The notes below the pieces were generated by a model. That model did not search any database and had not been told where the DNA came from. It was given only the letters and a program-made list of their open reading frames with translations. A stretch of 64,000 nt of DNA from Dryas octopetala (Eukaryota; Streptophyta; Magnoliopsida; Rosales; Rosaceae), in assembly GCA_963921425.1 (NCBI GenBank), contig OY992835.1:4650001-4714000 (forward strand), read 5' to 3'. Position numbers and translations under genes: made by a program. Of this stretch, positions 56,961 through 64,000 are shown piece by piece. Position 1 is the first letter of the stretch, and each line of letters opens with the position of its first letter.

Positions 56961-59096
56961 TTACTTGCGTCCTTTCCTCTTTTTCTTGCCATTGCTACTC
57001 TCGGCACTCCCTAAGAATGAACTGAAGAAGCTCTCCATCTCTGACTTCTCATCTCCATAAAAAGTGATCTCCTCGCTCCGCGGCGGCTCGGAAGTGAGAT
57101 AATACACCTCTTGCTTGGTGTTGTGACGAATCTTCATGAAACACTCCATTGCTTTGTACTCCATGTTAGAGGTGCACAAAAATGGTCTCCCAAGAAGAAT
57201 AGAAACGTCACCAGGAAGTCTCGGCACATCTAGCACTATGAAATCAGAGGGAATTAGTAAATTACGACATCTAACCAAAACATCCACAAGCATACCAAGG
57301 GCTTTCTCGACTGAAGAGTTGGCGAAGCGAATGTTCGAATCAAACGGGTGCAAATCAGCTTCCACAAATCCAAGCCTCTTGAACACCACCAGCGGCATGA
57401 CATTGATGGCTGAGCCATTGTCAATTAAGGCATTGGCAATCTCATACTCCCCTATGCTGCACGGTATGACCAATGAGCCTGGATCCCTCTTCTTGCTCGG
57501 AAAAGATGCAAAGAGATAACCACAAATCTCTCTAGGAACGTTGTGACTATGCCCTTGCTCCTCAAACTTTTTCTTGATTGACTTCAATTCCCTCATGGTT
57601 GCTGGAAATTTGGTGACGTCCATGTCCGAAATGAGGGGAATCACACGTGTATCAACTTTCTCTTCAATCATGTCTGGATCCTCCTCTTCCTCACTATCCA
57701 TGATCTCAATCACTTCCTTAGTCTTAACCACTCTAACTCTTTTTCTTGGAGTTGTTCTCAGAATAGCATTTACATGCTCCTCATTCTTCGGGTTGACGAT
57801 GGGCTGACTAGGCAATTTTCCCTTCTCTCTCTGGCCCAAAGTAGTGGCAATCTGACCCACTTGACTCTCCAAATTTGCAATGGCCTTCGAGTTGGCTTGC
57901 CTCTGCTGCTCGGTTCGGTTCATGAAGGCATTGGTGCTCTGAGCAAGGGAAGTGGTGCTTTGAGCAATATGAGCAATCTTGTCCTCCAAACTAGACCTCT
58001 CGGCGTTCGGGTGCACATACGGCTTGTTGGTGCTCCCACTAGCTTGCTGTCCATTGTTGTTGCTCCATCTGAAATTAGGGTTGTTCTTCCATCCAGGGTT
58101 GTAAGTGTTGGAAAACGGATCATACGGCACCCTAGGATAGCTCCCAACCTGGTTTACTTGATCCACGTCACCTCCTTGTTCTTGCATACCCATCAGCTTC
58201 TCTTGAGCCAAAGACAACTTCTGTACCATAGTCTTGATTTCCAAAATCTGTCCCTCCATGGTGTTTGGCACATCAGCCACCTCATATAATCCTCTCTTTG
58301 GTCCTCCTTTTGAACGATTGGAATCCCATTGTTGAGAACTCAAAGAAAGTGACTCAAATAAGTTTGTAGCCTCATCTTCCGTTTTTGACATAAATACACC
58401 ACCACATGCCGAATCCACCTTGGCTTGATCCCTCTCCAATAAACCTTGATAAAAACAGCAAATCACATACCAAGGAGATAAGTTGTGGTGCGGGCAGCTA
58501 GTAAGCAACTCATTGAATCTGTCCCAAGTCTCATGGAATGACTCGTCCGCTTTTTGCACAAATCCAAGGATCTCCTTCCGAATCGAATTTGTTTTGAAAA
58601 TTGAATAAAACTTGTTCAGGAACTTGCTCGAAAGATCATCCCAAGTCGAAATGGAACCACTGGGCAGCGAATACAACCACCTCTTTGCCTTGTCCTTAAG
58701 CGCAAAAGGGAACATCCTCAAATGGTACTGATCGGCATTCAGACCCCTCAACTGTGCGGCTTCACAAATCCTGGAAAACTCCTTCAGAAATTGGATCGGA
58801 TCGTCCCCATTCAACCCATGGTAGCTCGGCAACAAATGGATCTGACCACTCTTGATCTCAAAATCAGTGGCTATTGTTGCACAACGAATGCAAGATGGTT
58901 GAGTGGGCAGCGAAGGTGCTGAAAAATGGCTCAGGGGCTGCGGCACAATCTCATTTGTCTCAGCCATGTCGACACTTCCAATCTCTTCACTACTCGAATC
59001 TGATGCACTAGGTAGAGGGCTGCCTCGAGATGTACCTAAAGTTTCGTTCTTGAGCCTCTCCAACCTTGCAACAATTTCAGGGTTCATAAAACACAC
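56961..59096 (-). CDS. Gag-protease of element B3, 711 aa, intact ORF
   Basis: This is the only coding region of the family B element. It is homologous to the N-terminal part of the Athila polyprotein (shared HGL..EDP, LRGL, FPF.LKDK, SKFL..FYP-like, TSCPHHN, SLSSQQW segments). Capsid-like gag core is about residues 90-265; an Asn/Gln-rich linker follows at 310-430; an acidic stretch at 465-480; an aspartic protease at about 540-655 with Asp559-Asn-Gly-Ser and LLGRPF at 634-639; a basic tail (KKKRKGRK) ends it. No zinc knuckle, RT, RNase H or integrase follows; the frame stops 44 bp before the conserved hairpin. The Met at 59096 is chosen because it is 150 bp past the PBS and shared with B1. 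The product could form particles and process itself, but movement would need RT and integrase from another element. Despite the element's age the frame is uninterrupted. Confidence 0.9.
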   Translation of the reverse strand: MCFMNPEIVARLERLKNETLGTSRGSPLPSASDSSSEEIGSVDMAETNEIVPQPLSHFSAPSLPTQPSCIRCATIATDFEIKSGQIHLLPSYHGLNGDDPIQFLKEFSRICEAAQLRGLNADQYHLRMFPFALKDKAKRWLYSLPSGSISTWDDLSSKFLNKFYSIFKTNSIRKEILGFVQKADESFHETWDRFNELLTSCPHHNLSPWYVICCFYQGLLERDQAKVDSACGGVFMSKTEDEATNLFESLSLSSQQWDSNRSKGGPKRGLYEVADVPNTMEGQILEIKTMVQKLSLAQEKLMGMQEQGGDVDQVNQVGSYPRVPYDPFSNTYNPGWKNNPNFRWSNNNGQQASGSTNKPYVHPNAERSSLEDKIAHIAQSTTSLAQSTNAFMNRTEQQRQANSKAIANLESQVGQIATTLGQREKGKLPSQPIVNPKNEEHVNAILRTTPRKRVRVVKTKEVIEIMDSEEEEDPDMIEEKVDTRVIPLISDMDVTKFPATMRELKSIKKKFEEQGHSHNVPREICGYLFASFPSKKRDPGSLVIPCSIGEYEIANALIDNGSAINVMPLVVFKRLGFVEADLHPFDSNIRFANSSVEKALGMLVDVLVRCRNLLIPSDFIVLDVPRLPGDVSILLGRPFLCTSNMEYKAMECFMKIRHNTKQEVYYLTSEPPRSEEITFYGDEKSEMESFFSSFLGSAESSNGKKKRKGRK

Positions 59097-59246
59097 CTAA
59101 TCAAGAGAAAATACACAATCACCAGAAAGAATGCTTATAAAGGCATGGCATTTATTAAAAACCAAAAATTAACCAAAAATGAAATCTAGCTAATATAACC
59201 TAATTCTAATGACTAATTAAACCAATTCATTGATATTAGACACCAT

Positions 59247-59264
59247 TCCCCGGAAACGGCACCA
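59247..59264 (-). other. Primer-binding site, tRNA-Asp, two mismatches (B3)
   Basis: The plus strand matches the tRNA-Asp 3' end except at 59254 and 59261 (A instead of C and A instead of G). These fit G-to-A/C-to-A decay after insertion. It is otherwise placed as in B1. Confidence 0.88.
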
Positions 59265-59270
59265 AAAACT

Positions 59271-61478
59271 TGTTGAATGTTCTCTTAGAACAAAATAAAC
59301 ATCTATTTCATTCCAAGTATACTCGCAAGTGCACGAATCGCATCAGTAGCAAAGCGTACAAGCACGAGGTCGATCCCACAGGGAATCGTTAATAAAAAAC
59401 AAATCTATTCAAATAATCACTAGAATAACTAAATGGAGGGTTTTGAGAGATGGAAACACACGCACACATCACCACACGCACACACCCTTTATTCTATCTT
59501 GCAATGTTAAGTTTTTAGTTTCAAATCAGATAAGCATGGAATAACCATCTATGGCTAATGACAGTTAATTTGAACACAATGTATTAAAGTTTGACTGCTA
59601 AAAAGGTTTGGCTAGTTACTTTCTCGCAATTGTTCTCCTAATGCATAAACTAAGAGCTTCTTGGGCCTTCCTTAGCCAGTTAACTTACATGTTCCCTAGT
59701 TTAAGCTAAGGCAGCTGTTACCCATGTAAGAGTCATTAAGATTCGTGGGAACGTCAAACATGCACAACATATAAGCTTTGACTATTTCCTTAGAAAGGCC
59801 GCCCAACCTCATTACCAAGAATAATCCCTTATTCCCTTGTTACTTGTGGTTTAGTGTCTTTGACGATTTCACAACTAAACCTAACAATTAAACTAGATGC
59901 AATTACCCTAAGGTGGCCAGTCAAAGGATGCAAACAACTAGTGACGGATTCAAATAGATAATGGAAATTTAATACATGCAAATATCAAACTAACAAACGA
60001 AGAGACGGATAAACGATTTGTTAAAACATGCAAATCCATTAATCAATCTACAACTAACATGCAAGATAGAATAAATAACTACATAATTAAATAAATAAAA
60101 TAAAACAGCAACAAATAATAAAATCCCAATTCATGCTAATAATAAAATCAGAATCACAAACTAAATAAATTCAGAAACATAAATCAACAGGAAATCAGAA
60201 TTCTAGAAGGAAAAAGAAAACAAAATCAGAGATTCAAGCACAAGGGTGGCTGCGGCAAGGAGAGAGGAAGAAGGAGGCACCTAGCAAGCAGGAGGAACTC
60301 ACGGCAAGGTGAGCTAGGGCTTGCGGCAAGGGCTTTCTCTCTCTCACTTGTCACGCCACCTTCTCTCTCTAACTCATTGAATTCGGCTCTCTCTCTCACT
60401 CTAACTTTCTGAAAAATAAAACCTAAAACTGAAAATAAAACTAGGAGGCAAGAGGTGCTAGGGTTATGAAGTGATGAGGTATATATAGAGGTGCAATCCT
60501 TGAGAGGCAAGGAGAAGACTTGCGGCAGCAGATAGGGTTTGGCGCCTTGGGCTTGCGGCAAGGGCTTGGCCCTTTTGGGTTTAAGTGACACACGCAAGTC
60601 AGCTAGGGCTTCCTCTCCATGCGCATGGGCTGCTGGTCTTGGGCTATGGACTTGACGCATTGGGCTTGCACAATGTGGGCTAGGGTTTCACTCCATGGGC
60701 TATCACCTTGAGGCTTGCACATTGGGCTTGCATGTTGGGCTGAAGTGGCTTGCATGGCATGCATGCGCATGCATGGGCTGCCACCTTGGACCTTGCGCAT
60801 AGGGCTTGGGCTGCTAGGGTTTGGCGCATGCATGCATGCATGGCCCATCTTGACTTCGGCATCCCATAGGCCCATGGCCCATTTGTCTCTTTGACTTCTC
60901 CTCTTTGACCCTTGACTATTGACTTTGACTTCCCATTCTTCCCTCTATTCATTTCCATGGATGTCCACCACCTTCTAGAAGCTTCTGGAACCTTGACTTT
61001 GTAGACTTGACTTTGACTAACATTTCCTAGTGCAACTAGGATTCCTTGAAAATGAAAGATTCCTTATCCATTTCGACTTCTCGTAATGACCATATTGCCC
61101 CTGGGGTCTCCTAGTGTCATTAGGACTCCTTTCCCTTGTCGGGGTAGGTTTCCTAGTTCAACCAGGATTTCCTGTTTCAATCAGGATTTCTCATTTCTGG
61201 CTCCGCAATGCTCGTTCTGAACTTGATGTTTCTTAGTGTGACTAGGAATCCTCATTTGACTAGGATTTCTGCACTTTTCCTGGTTTGACCAGGATTTCAC
61301 ACGTTTTCCTAGTTTGACCAGGAAATGTCCAAAAATGGCTCCATTTGCTTTCTTTTCATATTTCTGCTTCATTTGACCTGAAAACACAAAAACAAGACAA
61401 GAAACACAAAATATCGAGTTCTAACACTCTAGGTTAAGGAATTAGTATCATAAAGTGATGCAAAATGCACACTCATCA
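59271..61478 (-). repeat. 5' LTR of element B3, 2208 bp
   Basis: Plus reading starts TGTTGAATGTTCTCTTAG and ends ATGCACACTCATCA. It has all modules: R/U5 blocks (59330-59720), promoter region with a TATATATA-type motif near 60480, AAACCCTA and CATGCATG motifs (60680-60845), and palindromes (61020-61325). It lacks the 177-bp deletion of the 3' LTR. Confidence 0.88.
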
Positions 61479-61483
61479 CTTTC

Positions 61484-61920
61484 CTAGTCCAACTAGGACT
61501 TCTTGTTAATGAAGGATTCCTTATCCATTTTGACTTCTCGTAATGACCATATTGCCCCTAGGGTCTCCTAGTGTCATTAGGACTCCTTTCCCAAGTAGAG
61601 TTAGGTTTCCTAGTTCAACCAGGAATTCCTGTTTCAATCAGGATTTCTCATTTCTGGCTCGACAATGATGGTTCTGAACTTGATGTTTCCTAGTGTGACT
61701 AGAAATCCTCATTTGACTAGTATTTCTGCTCTTTTCCTGGTTTGACCAGGAATCGACCCATTTTCCTAGTTTGACCAGGAAATGTCCCAAAATGGCTCAA
61801 TTTGCTCCTTTTTCCTATTTCTGCTTCATTTGACTTGAAAACACAAAAACAAGACAAGAAACACAAAATATCGAGTTAAGTAATTAGTATCACAAAATGA
61901 TGCAAAATGCACACTCATCA
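61484..61920 (-). repeat. LTR fragment, right part of B3 target
   Basis: It continues 32976-34060 beyond element B3 and ends TGCACACTCATCA at 61920. It consists almost wholly of the palindrome-rich U3 segment. Confidence 0.78.
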
Positions 61921-62003
61921 AGGACTAATGACAAAACCACAAGACTAGGATCACAAATCACCCACCAGGATTCTGTGCATCCTAAACACCACGTGGTGAG
62001 GTG
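61921..62003. other. 83-bp non-LTR spacer
   Basis: This short stretch between two LTRs is not found elsewhere in the window. It includes ACCACGTGGT, a 10-bp palindrome with a G-box core. It may be the only remaining pre-insertion DNA here. No gene. Confidence 0.4.
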
Positions 62004-64000
62004 TGTTGAGTGCTCATTTTACACTATTTTATGATACTAACTCTCTAACTCAGAGTGCAAGAACTCGACATTTTGTGTGTTGTTAGTTTGTTTTTGTTTT
62101 TATAGGATAAAATGAGCAAAGAAGAGAAAAGAAGCCAAAAGGACCATTTTTAGACATTTCCTGGTCAAACTAGGAAAACGAGGGAAATCCTGGTCAAACC
62201 AGGAAAGGGGCCGCAATCCTAGTCGAATGAAGATTCCTAGTCACACTAGGAAACATCAAGTTCATAACCATCATTGCGGAGCCAGAAATGAGAAATCCCG
62301 ATTGGAACAGGAAATCCTGGTTGAACTAGGAAACCTAACCCAACTAGGGAAAGGAGTCCTAATGACACTAGGAGACCCCAGGGGCAATATGGTCATTACG
62401 AGAAGTCGAAATGGATAAGGAATCCTTCATTTACAAGAAATCCTAGTCACACTAGGAAATGTTGGTCAAAGTCAACTCTACAAAGTCAAGGTTCCAGAAG
62501 CTTCTAGAAGGTGGTGGACATCCATGGGAATAAATGGAGGGAAGAAATGAATTCGAATTCAAATGGAAATGAGGGACAAAATGGGAAGTCAAAGTGAAAA
62601 GTCAACAAGTCCAATGGGCCATGGGCCTATGCAAATGCCGAAATCTGAGGGGCCATGCATGCATGCATGCACCAGCCCATGATGAAGCCCAATGCGCAAG
62701 TCTAAAGGTGGCAGCCATGAAGTGAAACCCTAGGGGGCTGGCGCGTGACACTTAAGCCCAAAGCCAAAGCCTTGCCGCAAGCCCAAAGCTTCCCCTAACC
62801 CTAGCAGCAGCCGCACCTTCTCTTTTCCTTGCCTCCCAAGGTTTCCTCTCCGACTGATCTCTATAAATACATATCTTCCATTCAGAAAAAGGGTGCTGAA
62901 GTTTTGTCTCTTCTCTTTTATTTTTCAGAAACCCTAGTTAGCTTATTTTCTTTATCTTGCCGCACACCCTTGCTCTCTCTCTCTCTCTCTTTTTCTTATT
63001 TTCTTGTCTGGCCGAACCCTACCAGCCACCTTTGTTTGTGTGTCTTCTATTTTTGCGCTGAGTTGAAGAAGGAGAAGGAAGCCAAGCCGCAGCCACCAAC
63101 ATTCAGCCACGCATCACCACCTTGAAGCCTCCTTGCCGTGGAGCCCAAGGCCGAGCAGCAGCCCATCACGCCGTCACCTTGCAGCCGCACCTTCACTCCA
63201 TCATTCGTGGCTTGATTTCTTCTTCCCTTTCTTTAGTTTAATTGTTAATTATGCATCATTTAACTATGGTCTTAATTATGTGTAGCTGAATATTGGGCTA
63301 GGGCTAGGATGAAGCCCTAGCATTGCTGTTCATTTTCACTATGGATTATTAATAATTTAATTGTTTATATGTTGACAAATCTTGGATCTCTGTTTAAATT
63401 GAATCTATTTGTTTTGCATCTTTGACTGATCACCTTAGGTTGCATGCATCTAGAATTATGTTGTGAAACTAAATAAGCTCGAAAGGATGATAGTTTCAAT
63501 AGGCAACAAGTGGGTATCCTAAGATAATATTCATGAGAAAAGAGATCATAGATGACATACAGTACATTAATTTGGAGCCATGCGCTATGTGTTTGTCACT
63601 CTCACAGATCGTAACGACTCTTGCATGGGTAACAGCTGCCTTAGCTTAGAACTAGGGAACATGCAAGTTAACTGGCTAAGGAAGGCCCAAGAAGCTCTTA
63701 GTTTATGCACAGTAAGGGGAGTAATTGCTAAAAGTGACTAGCCAAACCTTTTAGTAGACAAACTTTGTCAACATGTTTACTTATTGGTTGTTAATACCCA
63801 TAGTGAAGTGAATGGTATGTTAGTGGTGGATTCTGACCCCTAGTGTTCTTTATCATTGTTTTACCCGAAATCTTTCAGTTGTCATTTTAAAGTTTGTTAT
63901 TTCTCTGTTCGTTTAGTTAGTCTTAAAAACCAATCAAAAACCCCCATTTGCATGCGTGAGTTAGAGTTGAGTTAATTGAATTTAATTGAGTTAGTAATCA
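62004..64000 (+). repeat. Family A LTR, plus strand, cut by window end
   Basis: It starts TGTTGAGTGCTCATTTTACAC, the sense start of the Athila LTR. It shows the palindrome array (62155-62460), CATGCATG cluster (62655), TATAAATA (62862-62869) and R/U5 blocks (63270-63780). About 570 bp more would complete it. It lacks the conserved U3 block between the CATGCATG cluster and the TATA box, so it is a variant. Whether it is a 5' LTR or a solo LTR cannot be told. Confidence 0.88.

Larger units (their letters stand above)
34061..61478 (-). mobile_element. Element B3: gag-protease-only retrotransposon, both LTRs, heavily nested
   Basis: The 3' LTR is 34061-35463 plus 47880-48544, the internal region 48545-50422 plus 56834-59270, and the 5' LTR 59271-61478. 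Two later insertions split it: the complete Athila element (35464-47874) and an LTR stack (50423-56833). Flanks TTTTC and CTTTC are a TSD with one change. The first 190 bp of its two LTRs differ at about 4% by eye, roughly ten times more than the Athila LTRs, matching the nesting order. The only coding region is gag-protease; with insertions removed the internal region is about 4.3 kb. Confidence 0.85.

Noticed and set aside
61478-61483. Calling the B3 target duplication perfect
   Set aside because: The right flank is CTTTC and the left TTTTC preceded by C; it needs one extra T in the left copy, so it is reported as imperfect.

Overview
The window is plant nuclear DNA from a heterochromatic, retrotransposon-filled region, probably of a eudicot. 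The lineages present (Athila and Tekay/Del Ty3-gypsy elements) are plant-specific, but no host gene, rRNA or tRNA gene is visible, so I do not name a species. Nearly every base belongs to LTR retrotransposons nested inside one another, plus one tandem satellite of about 150 bp. I delimited most elements by reading LTR ends (TG...CA), 5-bp target-site duplications (TSDs), primer-binding sites (PBS) and polypurine tracts (PPT) directly.

Layout. 1-8764 (minus): 5' half of a dead Tekay/Del chromovirus with a 3-kb LTR, an initiator-Met PBS, gag-protease and RT-RNase H remains, split by a solo LTR (1589-4113). 8765-12112: LTR debris, including one chimeric LTR. 12113-14462: solo LTR. 14463-17387: the satellite, split by another LTR (15314-16687). 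17388-18067: unclassified. 18068-26300 (minus): element B1, a gag-protease-only Athila-like retrotransposon with a solo LTR inside. 26301-32975 (plus): element B2, same family but without gag, facing B1 head to head and carrying a solo LTR. 32976-34060 and 61484-61920: two halves of an old LTR into which element B3 inserted. 34061-61478 (minus): element B3, with a 711-codon gag-protease ORF. B3 is broken twice: by a complete, intact Athila element (35464-47874, TSD CCCAT) in its 3' LTR, and by a stack of three plus-strand LTRs (50423-56833) in its internal region. 62004-64000: start of a family A LTR running off the window.

Families. Family A is the autonomous Athila (sense LTR starts TGTTGAGTG, ends ACATACAACA; 2.57 kb), encoding one 1751-aa Gag-PR-RT-RNaseH-IN polyprotein. 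Family B (sense LTR starts TGATGAGTGTG, ends in CAACA; 2.1-2.5 kb when not deleted) has the same tRNA-Asp PBS, the same PPT and homologous 3' non-coding sequence, but only gag and protease-like coding sequence. It looks like a non-autonomous partner that would need RT and integrase supplied in trans. A further LTR type (C) shares parts of both. LTRs of A, B and C share modules: a U3 array of 17-bp palindromes, CATGCATG and AAACCCTAG motifs upstream of a TATA box, and conserved R/U5 blocks. Some LTRs are mosaics of families.

History. Nesting gives the order: old family LTR, then B3, then the Athila insertion, whose two LTRs differ at roughly 0.4% of sites by eye. Six solo LTRs with perfect TSDs show that LTR-LTR recombination removes element bodies often here.
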